Shown: positions 15,097 through 23,644 of the stretch, piece after piece
Layout: each line of letters begins with the position of its first letter
How positions within the stretch are numbered: position 1 is the first letter of the stretch
Assembly: GCA_027943245.1 (NCBI GenBank)
Contig: JANDJZ010000440.1
Location: forward strand, 1 to 47,044
Length of the DNA: 47,044 nucleotides
Reading direction: 5' to 3'
Source: Acanthamoeba sp. SK_2022b
Taxonomy: Eukaryota > Discosea > Longamoebia > Acanthamoebidae
Notes under the pieces: generated by a model
The model's input: only the letters and a program-made list of their open reading frames with translations
Told to the model about the DNA's origin: nothing
Database searches by the model: none
Translations under genes and position numbers: made by a program

Positions 15097-16107
15097 TTAC
15101 GCCGGTTTCCCAGCCAAATGCGACCGCCGAACCCGCAACTCTCCGTGCCGCCAGGCGCCGTCTGCCGTGGCGCGATTGTCGATCAGGCGATTCAAAGCCT
15201 CCTCGACCAGCCGGTCGATGCGTTGGCTGTAGCTGGTCAGCGCCCAATTGGCTGAGCCGGCTTCATCGATATCGTCGAAACCGACCACGGCCATCGCGGA
15301 CGACGGCGCCGTTTGCCTGAGCGCTTCGAGCGCCCCCAGCGCCAACACGTCGTTCTCGCAGAACAGCGCCTCAACCCGCTCGCTTTCCGGCGTTGCCTGC
15401 AGGTATTCGCTCATCAGCTGGAAACCGCGTTGGCGATCGTAGTGGCCGGCGGTGAGCACCCGATCCAACTGAAAGCCGGCAGCCATCAGTTTGTCGCGGT
15501 AGCCTTCCATGCGCAGCAAATGGCTGCTTTGCGTGTCCGGCCCCTTCATGTAGCCAAAGCGCCGATGCCCTTGTTCTATCAGCAACTCAGCGATCTCTTC
15601 GCCGGCGCGGTAACCGTCGATATTGACCACATCAATGTGTTCACTTTCCGTATTGCGGCACACCTGCACCAGCGGGATCTGATGCAGGTCTTGCGCGATC
15701 GCCGCCCACTCTTGGGTTAACACCGTCGCCAGGAACAAAATGCCATCGACCTGCAGCTGATCGGCCATCGCCATCACCGCCCGGTAGTTTTCCCCGGCGG
15801 TGATGTTCAGCAGCAGCGCCATATAGCCGCGGGTTTGCAGCTGTTTGGTGACCATATCGAGCATCATCATCGAATGCGGGTTCTTCATCTCGTCGATGGC
15901 CACGCCGATGATGTGCGTGCGTTTTTGCGACAGGCTGCGCGCCAGCAGGTTTGGCCGATAGCCCAACTCGGCCGCCGCCGCCAGTACGCTTTCACGCGCG
16001 CTGTCCGAGATCGACGCGCCGGGCGTAAAGGCGCGCGATACCGTCCATTTAGAGACGCCGGCCTTTTCGGCGACGTCGCTGGCGGTGGCTTTGTGGTGTT
16101 TTATCAT
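15097..16107 (-). CDS. LacI family transcriptional regulator
   Basis: A 336-residue LacI/GalR repressor. The helix-turn-helix and hinge occupy residues 8-60 (ATASDVAEKAGVSKWTVSRAF...LGYRPNLLARSL) and the rest is a periplasmic-binding-fold sugar sensor (IIGVAIDEMKNP, CENDVLALGALEAL, AVVGFDDIDEAG). It is divergent from the sugar locus beginning at 16425. Four matching palindromic operators flank it: two in its own upstream region, one in the PBP promoter and one between the PBP and the dehydrogenase. It therefore probably represses the locus and itself until a sugar or polyol binds. Confidence 0.9.
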   Translation of the reverse strand: MIKHHKATASDVAEKAGVSKWTVSRAFTPGASISDSARESVLAAAAELGYRPNLLARSLSQKRTHIIGVAIDEMKNPHSMMMLDMVTKQLQTRGYMALLLNITAGENYRAVMAMADQLQVDGILFLATVLTQEWAAIAQDLHQIPLVQVCRNTESEHIDVVNIDGYRAGEEIAELLIEQGHRRFGYMKGPDTQSSHLLRMEGYRDKLMAAGFQLDRVLTAGHYDRQRGFQLMSEYLQATPESERVEALFCENDVLALGALEALRQTAPSSAMAVVGFDDIDEAGSANWALTSYSQRIDRLVEEALNRLIDNRATADGAWRHGELRVRRSHLAGKPA

Positions 16108-16204
16108 GGTTGCGTCGATCCCGGCTTCGATGAAGTCAAACTATACCCTGCTCGCTCAGATCCCCTAAGCGACCGTCGGCATTCCTGCTGCAATTATGTC
16201 CCGT

Positions 16205-16224
16205 TTATGCACCCGATTGCAATT
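16205..16224. promoter_or_regulatory. LacI-type operator O1
   Basis: TTATGCACCCGATTGCAATT carries the TGCA-CCCGAT-TGCA core shared with O3 and O4. It lies about 100 bp upstream of the LacI gene start, between the divergent genes. Confidence 0.65.
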
Positions 16225-16227
16225 TGT

Positions 16228-16246
16228 TGTGCAACCGGGTGCAAAA
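16228..16246. promoter_or_regulatory. LacI-type operator O2
   Basis: TGTGCAACCGGGTGCAAAA is the reverse complement of the O3 sequence over its TTTTGCACCCGGTTGCA core. It is adjacent to O1, so the two may bind cooperatively. Confidence 0.7.
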
Positions 16247-16357
16247 GGTAAAGAGTTTGTGATCGTCCACGCTGTTTTCACCTTTCCCCAGTTGACCGAA
16301 TTTTATCCATAGCCGACATTCACGGTGGCATTCAGAGACTCATCGCCGTCTTGTCTC

Positions 16358-16385
16358 TTGTTTTGCACCCGGTTGCAAATACACT
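16358..16385 (+). promoter_or_regulatory. Promoter with embedded LacI-type operator O3
   Basis: The operator TTTTGCACCCGGTTGCAAAT (16361-16380) fills the 16-bp spacer between a plausible -35 TTGTTT (16358-16363) and -10 TACACT (16380-16385), about 40 bp upstream of the binding-protein gene. This geometry predicts direct repression. Confidence 0.6.
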
Positions 16386-16424
16386 GCTTTAACACAACAC
16401 CTCTCATCTCGACAGGATACCGTA

Positions 16425-17348
16425 ATGAAAAAAACCAGACTGCTGTTGATGTTAGCCTGCTCGCTGTTTGTCGTGACCGCCCAGGCCAAGACCTACCAGG
16501 TCGGCGTGGCGCTGGCCAACTTCGATCTCAACTTCGTCTCCATCCTGCGCAGCCAAATGGCACGAGAACTGGCTGCGCAGCAGCTGCAAGGCCAGTTCGT
16601 CGACGCCAAAGGCGATGTCGCCCTGCAGGTGCAGCAGGTGGACGATCTGATTAATCAGGGCGTGGACGCCATTATCCTCAACCCGGTCGATACGCAAGGC
16701 GTCCAGCCGATGATAACGGCTGCCCAACGCGCCGCGATCCCCCTCATCTTCGTCAACCGCAAGCCCGAAGTGCCGCTTAGCGGCGCGACGGCCTACGTCG
16801 GCTCCGATTCGGCGCTCAGCGGCCGCCTGCAGATGGAGGCCCTGGCGAAAAAAATGAATTACCGCGGCAACGTGGCGATCCTGATGGGTGCCCTCTCCAA
16901 CGAAGAAACCCGCGAACGCACCCGTGCGGTAGAAGCGGTAATCGCCACACACAAAGACATGAAAGTGGTAGAGAAACAGACCGCCAAATGGCAGCGCAAT
17001 GAAGCGGTCGACGTGGTTTCCGGTTGGTTGCTGAACGGCACGCCGATCGATGCGATCGCCGCCAACAACGATGAGATGGCCATCGGCGCGATCATGGCGC
17101 TGAAGCAGGCCAAAAAGAATGGCGTGCTGGTCGCCGGTATCGACGGCACGCCAGACGGCCTGCAATTTATCAAAAGCGGCGACCTGGCGGTGACCATTTT
17201 CCAGGATGCCAAAGCCCAGGCGATCGGCGCGGTGAAAGTGACCCGAGCGATGTTGGATCACACTAAAACCGAGCCTTACAACTGGGTGCCTTATGCCACC
17301 GTGACGCGAGAAAACTACCCGCAATTTGCACAGATGAACCAGAAATAA
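16425..17348 (+). CDS. Periplasmic sugar-binding protein (RbsB-like, PBP type 1)
   Basis: A 307-residue secreted binding protein with a signal peptide cleaved near AQA-K (residue 21). It has the cluster B/RbsB fold: VGVALANFDLNFVSILRSQM, AKGDVALQVQQVDDLINQGVDAIILNPVDTQG, VNRKPEV, AYVGSDSALSGRLQMEAL, AIAANNDEMAIGAIMALKQA and VAGIDGTPDGL. Such proteins deliver ribose, galactose, inositol or similar sugars to an ABC importer, but no ATPase or permease gene follows in this window, so it must use a transporter encoded elsewhere or act as a sensor. It is the first gene of the locus controlled by the LacI protein at 16107. Confidence 0.9.
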   Translation: MKKTRLLLMLACSLFVVTAQAKTYQVGVALANFDLNFVSILRSQMARELAAQQLQGQFVDAKGDVALQVQQVDDLINQGVDAIILNPVDTQGVQPMITAAQRAAIPLIFVNRKPEVPLSGATAYVGSDSALSGRLQMEALAKKMNYRGNVAILMGALSNEETRERTRAVEAVIATHKDMKVVEKQTAKWQRNEAVDVVSGWLLNGTPIDAIAANNDEMAIGAIMALKQAKKNGVLVAGIDGTPDGLQFIKSGDLAVTIFQDAKAQAIGAVKVTRAMLDHTKTEPYNWVPYATVTRENYPQFAQMNQK

Positions 17349-17375
17349 ACCGTTGCCACTCTCTTTTTAAACCCA

Positions 17376-17395
17376 TTTTGCACCCGAGTGCAAAA
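17376..17395. promoter_or_regulatory. LacI-type operator O4, perfect palindrome
   Basis: TTTTGCACCCGAGTGCAAAA has TTTTGCAC and GTGCAAAA as perfect arms around CCGA. It lies in the short gap between the binding-protein gene and the dehydrogenase gene, suggesting an internal controlled promoter or repression loop. Confidence 0.75.
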
Positions 17396-17415
17396 CCACA
17401 GTATCAGGAGTCAGC

Positions 17416-18591
17416 ATGTTAAATGGTGAAAGAAGCATCCCTCGCCCGCTGCGTTGGGCGATGATCGGCGGCGGCCGCCTCAGCCAGGTGGGCTACAAGC
17501 ACCGTTCCGGCGCACTGCGCGACAACACCGCTTATCGGCTGGTTGCCGGCGCTTTTGATATCGACGCGGCGCGCGGACGTGAGTTTGGCGTCAACCTCGG
17601 CGTGCCCGCCGAACGCTGCTATGACAACTATCAACAGTTGCTGGATCAAGAAGCCGACCGCGAAGATGGCGTTGAGGTGGTGACCATCGCCACCCCCAAC
17701 GGCACCCATTATGCAATCACGCGCGCCGCGCTGAATGCCGGCCTGCATGTCATCTGCGAAAAGCCGCTGTTCTTCACCACGGCGGAGGCGAGAGAAATCA
17801 AGGCGCTGGCGGCGGAGAAAGGCCTGATCGTCGGCGTAACCTACGGCTTCTCCGGCCATCCGCTGCTGATGCAGATGCGCGCCATGATCGCGAACGGCGA
17901 CATCGGCGAAATACGCATGGTCGAATTGCAATACACCCACGGTTTCAATGCCAACGAAAGCGCGGACACGTTCGAGGCGCAAAAGTGGCGCGTCGATCCG
18001 AAAATCGCTGGCCCCTCTTTTGTGCTGGGCGACATCTCCACCCATACCTTCTACATCTCGCAGCTGGTGATGCCCGATATGAAGATTGCCTCCCTGCTGT
18101 GCGATCGCCAGAGCTTTATTCCTTCTCGCGCCCCGCTGGAAGACAACGCCATGGTGCTGATGCACTACGAAAACGGCGCCGTCGGCCGCATGTGGGCCTC
18201 CGCCGTCAATGCAGGCGCAATGGACAGCCAAAGCATCCGCGTGGTGGGCTCGCTCGCCAGCCTGCAGTGGAGCGACGCTGCCCCCGGCGAATTGCGCCAT
18301 GAGATCCAGGGGCGGCCCAACCAAACGCTGCACCACGGCATGCCCTATCTGGACGACAGCGCCCTGGCCGAAGAGCGGCTCGGTGCGCTGCATACCGAAG
18401 GGCTGGCCGAATCCTGGGCCAATATCTACCTCAAGTTCGCCATCGCCATCAGCGCCAGCCAGCGCGGCGATCGGCAGACGCTGGCCACGCTGATCTATCC
18501 GGATATCGACGCCGGATTGGAAGGCGTGCGCTGGATTGAAAACTGCGTTCGTTCCGCCGACAACGGCGCCACCTGGGTTAATTACCAATAA
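17416..18591 (+). CDS. Gfo/Idh/MocA family NAD(P)-dependent dehydrogenase
   Basis: A 391-residue oxidoreductase. Its Rossmann half has the dinucleotide loop WAMIGGGRLSQVG (residues 14-26) and the catalytic/substrate EKP at CEKPL (Lys116). The second domain contains FVLGDISTHTFYIS with the conserved Asp/His pair. The family oxidises hydroxyls on inositols, glucose derivatives or other sugars. AGGAG precedes the ATG. It is followed within 10 bp by a TIM-barrel isomerase/epimerase, a pairing typical of inositol-like or keto-sugar catabolism. The exact sugar is not predictable. Confidence 0.88.
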   Translation: MLNGERSIPRPLRWAMIGGGRLSQVGYKHRSGALRDNTAYRLVAGAFDIDAARGREFGVNLGVPAERCYDNYQQLLDQEADREDGVEVVTIATPNGTHYAITRAALNAGLHVICEKPLFFTTAEAREIKALAAEKGLIVGVTYGFSGHPLLMQMRAMIANGDIGEIRMVELQYTHGFNANESADTFEAQKWRVDPKIAGPSFVLGDISTHTFYISQLVMPDMKIASLLCDRQSFIPSRAPLEDNAMVLMHYENGAVGRMWASAVNAGAMDSQSIRVVGSLASLQWSDAAPGELRHEIQGRPNQTLHHGMPYLDDSALAEERLGALHTEGLAESWANIYLKFAIAISASQRGDRQTLATLIYPDIDAGLEGVRWIENCVRSADNGATWVNYQ

Positions 18592-18601
18592 GGAAAGCAC
18601 C

Positions 18602-19543
18602 ATGAAACTTTCATTCTGTACCGACAGCCTGGGTCATTTACCCTTCGAGCAGATGCTGGATCGGCTGCTGGAGCTGGGGGTGAGCGGCGTGGAAATGACC
18701 ACCGGCGGCTGGTCTCCGGCGCCCCATCTGGATACCGACGATCTGCTGGCTAACCCCGCCAAACGCCGGCAGCTGCAGCAGGCGCTGGCCAGCCGCGGCA
18801 TGGAGATCGCCGCGCTCAACGTCTCCGGCAATCCGCTCGATCCCGGCGAACTGGGGCAACGCCATCAGCGCCAAACCGACAATACGCTGGAGCTGGCCGG
18901 GCTGCTGGGGGTGAAAAAGATCGTTATGATGAGCGGCCTGCCTCCGGCCAGCCCGCATGACACCATTCCCAACTGGATCACCTATACCGTCAGCTGGCCG
19001 CCGACGGTGAAAAACTGTCTGGACTATCAATGGAATGAAGTGGCAATCCCCTATTGGCAGGCGCTGGTCGCCCGGGCCAAAGCGTGCGGCGTCGAGCGCT
19101 TTGCGCTGGAAAACTTCAGCGCCATGCTGGTGTGGAACGCGGAAACGCTGTTCCGGCTGCGCGAGGCCGTTGGCCCGATGGTGGGCCTGAACCTCGATCC
19201 CAGCCACCTGATCTGGATGGGTGCGGATCCCATCGCGGTGGCCCGCGCCCTCGGCCCCGCCATTCACCATGTGCACGGCAAAGACGTGCGCCTTGAGCGC
19301 GGCGTCGTTGAGGTTAACGGACTGCTGGAGACCAAACCGATCGACGACGTGGCCCGCCGCGCCTGGAACTATGTCGCCGTCGGCTGCGGCCGGGATCTGC
19401 AGTGGTGGAAGGCGTTCTTCTCGGTGGTGCGCATGATGGGCTACAACGACTGGGTGTCGCTGGAAATGGAAGACCTGACCATGTCGGTCGATGCCGGCAT
19501 CGTTTCCTCCGTTCAGGCGCTGCAGCAGAGCATCAGCCAGTAA
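18602..19543 (+). CDS. Sugar phosphate isomerase/epimerase family (IolE/AP-endonuclease 2 fold)
   Basis: A 313-residue TIM-barrel protein of the xylose-isomerase-like superfamily. It opens with MKLSFCTDSLGHLPFEQMLDRLLELGVSGVEM. Probable metal ligands are Glu in FALENFS, Asp/His in NLDPSHLIW, His in HHVHGKDVRL and Glu in VSLEMEDL. The ATG at 18602 follows TAAGGAAAGCACC; the upstream in-frame ATG inside the dehydrogenase gene is rejected. Together with the dehydrogenase it should oxidise and then isomerise or dehydrate a sugar or cyclitol. Confidence 0.88.
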   Translation: MKLSFCTDSLGHLPFEQMLDRLLELGVSGVEMTTGGWSPAPHLDTDDLLANPAKRRQLQQALASRGMEIAALNVSGNPLDPGELGQRHQRQTDNTLELAGLLGVKKIVMMSGLPPASPHDTIPNWITYTVSWPPTVKNCLDYQWNEVAIPYWQALVARAKACGVERFALENFSAMLVWNAETLFRLREAVGPMVGLNLDPSHLIWMGADPIAVARALGPAIHHVHGKDVRLERGVVEVNGLLETKPIDDVARRAWNYVAVGCGRDLQWWKAFFSVVRMMGYNDWVSLEMEDLTMSVDAGIVSSVQALQQSISQ

Positions 19544-19548
19544 AGCCA

Positions 19549-19574
19549 GGCGCGGCGGTCACGGCCGCTGCGCC
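19549..19574. terminator. Terminator hairpin between convergent genes
   Basis: GGCGCGGCGG (19549-19558) pairs with CCGCTGCGCC (19565-19574), with a single G-T wobble and a 6-nt loop, and is followed by CCCTTT. It lies between the isomerase stop and the AraC gene end, so may serve both. Confidence 0.55.
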
Positions 19575-19579
19575 CCCTT

Positions 19580-20512
19580 TCACTCCGGTTCACTCGCCCC
19601 GGCCGGCATTTGCCGCCGATACTGCGACGGCGACTGCGCCATCACCCGTTTGAAGGCGGTGCTGAACGCGCTTTCCGAGCCGTATCCCAACGAGTAGGCG
19701 ATCGACGCGACGTTTTCTTTACCGGCCCGCAGGCGATCTGCCGCCTGCAGCATACGCCAACGCGAGAGGTATTCCATGGCGGTGCTGCCAACCAGCCCTT
19801 TGAAACGTTGAGCGAATACGGTGCGGGAAATGCCGGCGATGCGGGCCAGCTCTTCCAGCGTCCAGTTGCGCGCCGGCTCGGCGTGCATGGCGGCGATCGC
19901 CAGGCTGATCTGGCGGTCGGTCAGCGCCAGAAACCAACCTTTCGGCAGCCCATGGGCCGTTTCGAGGAACTGGCGAAACACCTGCACCAGCATCAAGTGC
20001 GCCAGGTGGGTCGACATCAGCGCACCGCCGAGCTGCGGGTGACGCAACTCGTTCGTCCACTGTTCGAGCGTCCAGCGCAAAACGCCCGCCTGGCTCGAGG
20101 CTTTGGGGATGTTGATGATCGGCGGCAGCGCATCAAACAGCAGCGCCGCATGCTGGCCGGAAAAACCGAAACGCCCGCTGATCAAAAAGACCTCGCCACC
20201 GCCGTTATGCACGGCGATGCCGTCGCGCGTCGCCTCGGCCATGATCTGCTCCCCTCCCTGCGGCGGCAACGCCGGATCGGACGCGACCCTGAAGCGCCGC
20301 CGACTGTTCAGCAAAAAGCAGTCCCCTTCGCGGAAATGGATCGGCTGCGTCAGATCGTCGGTCATGCCCCAGCAGGCGCCGCGCATCACCGCCGTGAATT
20401 TGATGCCTTCATGAGGGGGAAACTCGAACGACCAGTCCCCGGCGGCGTCGAAACCGGCGTAAAACTGGTTTTGGGGTTGCAGCAGCGACAACACGTCTGA
20501 CAGCGGGTCCAT
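19580..20512 (-). CDS. AraC family transcriptional regulator with cupin_6 domain
   Basis: A 310-residue regulator. The N-terminal half is an AraC_binding_2/cupin_6 domain (MDPLSDVLSLLQPQNQFYAGFDAAGDW, HFREGDCFLLN) and the C-terminal about 100 residues are the double HTH (WTLEELARIAGISRTVFAQRFKGLVG...SIAYSLGYGSESAFSTAFKRV). The ATG at 20512 is the natural family start; the frame extends only to an unlikely TTG at 20539. It is divergent from the metallo-hydrolase/SDR cluster at 20679, its likely target. Confidence 0.86.
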   Translation of the reverse strand: MDPLSDVLSLLQPQNQFYAGFDAAGDWSFEFPPHEGIKFTAVMRGACWGMTDDLTQPIHFREGDCFLLNSRRRFRVASDPALPPQGGEQIMAEATRDGIAVHNGGGEVFLISGRFGFSGQHAALLFDALPPIINIPKASSQAGVLRWTLEQWTNELRHPQLGGALMSTHLAHLMLVQVFRQFLETAHGLPKGWFLALTDRQISLAIAAMHAEPARNWTLEELARIAGISRTVFAQRFKGLVGSTAMEYLSRWRMLQAADRLRAGKENVASIAYSLGYGSESAFSTAFKRVMAQSPSQYRRQMPAGASEPE

Positions 20513-20678
20513 GATGAAATCCGTACTCTTGATAAACAAACAAGTACTTTAGCGCATGGATCGTCCGTCCCTCAAGGCTTATTCTTGACGACAAGTTTTA
20601 TCGCGTCGTGCGGGCAAAGGCGACCTGAACCGCGTCGCTGCCCGAATCATCCATTGCTGTGCTGAGGGAATTCTGACT

Positions 20679-21701
20679 TTGAGCCGTTGTTCCAAATTGC
20701 GCCCGACATCGGGCGGCTATGCTTCATCGCCACAATGGCGCGATCGGCGCTTTAACAATCAGCGGCCGCCGGCGCCGGGTGACCTGCCCGAGTCCACCCT
20801 GCGCGTGTGGTGGGACGTATTTTTCAACAAGCCCAAAGGCACGGTGCCGGCGACGCCGGTGCCGATTCAGCGCCTGTCGCGCGCCGAGCTTGAGGCGGCA
20901 CCCGATCGTAGCCTGTACCGTCTGGGGCATTCCACGGTGTTGCTCAAGCTGCGCGGCCAATGGTGGCTGACCGATCCGGTGTTCTCCGAGCGGGCATCGC
21001 CGCTGCCGTTCGCCGGGCCAAAACGCTTTCACGCGCCGCCGATCGCGATCGAGGAGCTGCCGCCGATCCGCGCCGTGATCCTCTCACACGATCATTACGA
21101 CCATCTGGACCAGGCCGCCATTCGGGCGCTGGACGGCAAGGTGGGCCAGTTCGTCGCACCGCTCGGCGTGGGCGATCGCCTGGCGGCCTGGGGCGTGGCG
21201 CCGGACAAAATCCGCCAGTTCGACTGGTGGCAAGGCACGGAAATCGACGGCCTGCGGCTGACGGCTACCCCGGCCCAGCACTTTTCGGGCCGGAGCCTGA
21301 CCGACGGCAACCGCACGCTGTGGTGTTCCTGGGTGATTGAAGACGATGAGCTGCGGGTGTTCTTCAGCGGCGACAGCGGCTATTTCACCGGTTTTGCCGA
21401 GATTGGCCGCCGTTTTGGCCCCTTTGACCTGACGCTGATGGAAACCGGCGCCTACGACAAACGCTGGCCCTATGTGCATATGCACCCTCAGCAAACCCTG
21501 CAGGCGCACCGGGATTTGCTCGGCCGCTGGCTGCTGCCGATCCATAACGGCACCTTCGATCTGGCGATGCACGCCTGGCAAGACCCGTTCGACCAGGTAC
21601 TGCGCCATGCCGCTACCTCTAGCGTGCAGGTCGCGACGCCGATGATCGGCGAACGTGTCGATATCGTTCGGCCGCACCCCGGCAGCCGTTGGTGGCGCTA
21701 A
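20679..21701 (+). CDS. Metallo-beta-lactamase-fold hydrolase (UlaG/NAPE-PLD-like)
   Basis: A 340-residue metallohydrolase. The zinc site is visible as SHDHYDHLD, with further ligands in TPAQHFSGR, FFSGDSGYF (Asp) and LPIHNGTFDLA (His). RLGHSTVLLK is the first strand pair typical of the UlaG/NAPE-PLD branch, not the antibiotic-hydrolysing class. The start codon is uncertain: TTG at 20679 is the only upstream candidate and its ribosome site (GAGGGA) is far away. It is followed 32 bp later by two SDR genes on the same strand. The substrate is unknown; phosphodiester or lactone hydrolysis is usual for the branch. Confidence 0.82.
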   Translation: MSRCSKLRPTSGGYASSPQWRDRRFNNQRPPAPGDLPESTLRVWWDVFFNKPKGTVPATPVPIQRLSRAELEAAPDRSLYRLGHSTVLLKLRGQWWLTDPVFSERASPLPFAGPKRFHAPPIAIEELPPIRAVILSHDHYDHLDQAAIRALDGKVGQFVAPLGVGDRLAAWGVAPDKIRQFDWWQGTEIDGLRLTATPAQHFSGRSLTDGNRTLWCSWVIEDDELRVFFSGDSGYFTGFAEIGRRFGPFDLTLMETGAYDKRWPYVHMHPQQTLQAHRDLLGRWLLPIHNGTFDLAMHAWQDPFDQVLRHAATSSVQVATPMIGERVDIVRPHPGSRWWR

Positions 21702-21733
21702 GCGCCGTTTTATTTATTCGCAGGAAACCTGAA

Positions 21734-22600
21734 ATGAACAATGACCATAAAGTGTGGCTGATCACCGGCGCCTCGTCGGGCCTGGGCAAAGCCCTGGCGG
21801 AAGCGGCCATCGCCAACGGCGATCGGGTGGTGGTGACCGCCCGCCGTCTCGACCGCCTGCAGGCGCTGGCTAAGGGCCAGGAGGATCGCGTGCTGCCTTT
21901 GGCGGTGGACGTCACGGATGCCGCCGCGCGCGATAAGGCGGTCGCCGATACCCTGGCGCGGTTCGGCCGCATCGACGTGCTGGCCAACCTGGCCGGGCGC
22001 GGTGTAGCCGGCGCCTGCGAAGAGTTCAGCCTCGAACAGCTGCGCGAGCAGATGGAGCTGAATTTCTTTGCGGCGGCGGAGATGACCCGCGCCGTGCTGC
22101 CGCAGATGCGGCGCCAGGGCAGCGGCAACGTGATCACCGTAAGCAGCATCGCCGGTCTGGTGGCGATGAACGCCGCCGGCCCCTATTGCGCGGCGAAGTT
22201 TGCCCTCGAAGGCTGGACGGAGTCGCTGGCCATCGAGGCCAGGCCGCTGGGGATCCACGTGACCCTGGTCGAGCCCGGCGCCTTCCGCACCGAATTCGCC
22301 GGCGACGTGAACATGCGGCCGACGCAGCGCATCGAGGCCTACCGCCCGTCGATTGCACCGTTTGAAACCTACCTGGCGCAGTCCGCCGGCCGACAGATGG
22401 GCGATCCCGCCAAAGCGGCGCAGCGCATGCTGGAGTTGGTCACTCTCACGGCCCCGCCGGTGCGCCTGATGCTGGGGCGCGACGCTTACGCCATGTGGGA
22501 CACCACCCTCGCCAAACGCCAGCAGGAGCTTAACGCCTGGCGCGAACGGGGCGAAGACACCGCCTTTGATGGCGCAGAACTCACTGAAATTCAACTGTAA
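21734..22600 (+). CDS. Short-chain dehydrogenase/reductase (first of tandem pair)
   Basis: A 288-residue classical SDR. It has the NADP-binding TGASSGLG near the N-terminus with basic ARR after beta2, NLAGRG in place of NNAG, catalytic Ser in VSSIAGL and Y-x-x-x-K as YCAAK, followed by VEPGAFRTEF. The start at ATG 21734 is fixed by AGGAAACCTGAA upstream. It is very similar along its whole length to the gene 27 bp downstream, so the pair arose by tandem duplication. It probably reduces a ketone or aldehyde with NADPH; the substrate is unknown. Confidence 0.88.
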   Translation: MNNDHKVWLITGASSGLGKALAEAAIANGDRVVVTARRLDRLQALAKGQEDRVLPLAVDVTDAAARDKAVADTLARFGRIDVLANLAGRGVAGACEEFSLEQLREQMELNFFAAAEMTRAVLPQMRRQGSGNVITVSSIAGLVAMNAAGPYCAAKFALEGWTESLAIEARPLGIHVTLVEPGAFRTEFAGDVNMRPTQRIEAYRPSIAPFETYLAQSAGRQMGDPAKAAQRMLELVTLTAPPVRLMLGRDAYAMWDTTLAKRQQELNAWRERGEDTAFDGAELTEIQL

Positions 22601-22627
22601 CTCCCCACGATAACGAGGAATCTCGAT

Positions 22628-23488
22628 ATGAACAAAACCTGGTTTATTACAGGCGCATCTTCCGGCTTCGGCCAGGCTTTGGCTGAGGCCGTGCTGGCCA
22701 AGGGCGACAACGTGGTGCTCACCGCCCGCCGTCTGGCGCCGCTGCAGGCGATCGCCGCCGGCCACGGCGAACGCGCGCTGGCTCTGCAGCTGGACGTGAC
22801 CGATCCTGCGGCGCGCGCCGCCGCCCTGAAGAAGACCGTCGAAACCTTCGGCCGCCTCGACGTACTGGCCAACATCGCCGGCGCCGGTTCTTACGGGGCG
22901 CTGGAAGAGTTCACTTCCGAACAGATCCGCGCCCAGATGGAGCTGAACTTCTTTGCGGCCGCCGAGCTGTCGCGTGAAGTGCTGCCGCAGATGCGCGCTC
23001 AACGGTCCGGCCATATTCTCAATCTGACCAGCATCGCCGGCCTGGTGGCCTTCCCCGGCAGCGGTCTGTACAACGCCACCAAGTTCGCGTTGGAAGGGTT
23101 TACCGAAGCGCTGCACCACGAGGTCAAGCCGCTGGGGATCCACGTCACGCTGATCGAGCCGGGCGCCTTCCGTACCGGTTTCGCCAGCAGCGCCGCCATG
23201 AAGGCCGAACGCGAAATCGCGGCCTATGCGCCACTGGATGCCGGCATGGTGGAGTATTACCGCACGCAGAACGGCAAACAGATGGGCGATCCGGTTAAGG
23301 GCGCTCGCGTGATCGTCGATATGGTGGCCAGCGCCACCCCGCCGGTGCGTTTGATGCTCGGTAAGGACGCGTATCAGCTGTGGGACAGCGCGGTAGCCTC
23401 CCGCAGCCGCGATCTGGCGCCGTGGCGTGAACGCGGTGAAGATACGGCCTTCCCCGGCGCTGCGATGAATCCCGTTCAGGCGCTGTAA
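22628..23488 (+). CDS. Short-chain dehydrogenase/reductase (second of tandem pair)
   Basis: A 286-residue classical SDR. Motifs are TGASSGFG, ARR after beta2, NIAGAG, catalytic LTSIAGL, YNATK and IEPGAFRTGF. It shares with its upstream paralogue the segments QMELNFFAAAE, LPQMR, PLGIHVTL and the C-terminal WRERGEDTAF, so divergence is moderate, mostly in substrate-loop residues. GAGGAATCTCGAT precedes the ATG. It ends the cluster at a strong terminator. Confidence 0.88.
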   Translation: MNKTWFITGASSGFGQALAEAVLAKGDNVVLTARRLAPLQAIAAGHGERALALQLDVTDPAARAAALKKTVETFGRLDVLANIAGAGSYGALEEFTSEQIRAQMELNFFAAAELSREVLPQMRAQRSGHILNLTSIAGLVAFPGSGLYNATKFALEGFTEALHHEVKPLGIHVTLIEPGAFRTGFASSAAMKAEREIAAYAPLDAGMVEYYRTQNGKQMGDPVKGARVIVDMVASATPPVRLMLGKDAYQLWDSAVASRSRDLAPWRERGEDTAFPGAAMNPVQAL

Positions 23489-23499
23489 TACCCACCTTT

Positions 23500-23531
23500 C
23501 AAACGGGCTGCCTATGTAGCCCGTTTGTTTT
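23500..23531 (+). terminator. Rho-independent terminator after the SDR pair
   Basis: CAAACGGGCT (23500-23509) and AGCCCGTTTG (23518-23527) form a perfect 10-bp stem with an 8-nt loop, followed by TTTT. Confidence 0.88.
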
Positions 23532-23533
23532 AT

Positions 23534-23546
23534 GTGACGTCGTCAC
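23534..23546. promoter_or_regulatory. Dyad GTGACG-T-CGTCAC upstream of the MarR gene
   Basis: A perfect 6-bp-arm palindrome between the SDR terminator and the MarR start, a plausible autoregulatory MarR operator. A near-identical GTGACGTCATCAC occurs at about 11691 after the YbaK-like gene. Confidence 0.35.
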
Positions 23547-23644
23547 GTATGTCTTACCTTTTGTTTCTCAGTCGAGCGTTCAAAACTAATTGCCAAAGCA
23601 ACTGTTGCCATTTAACCTATATACACTGTTTGCCGAGGTATCCC

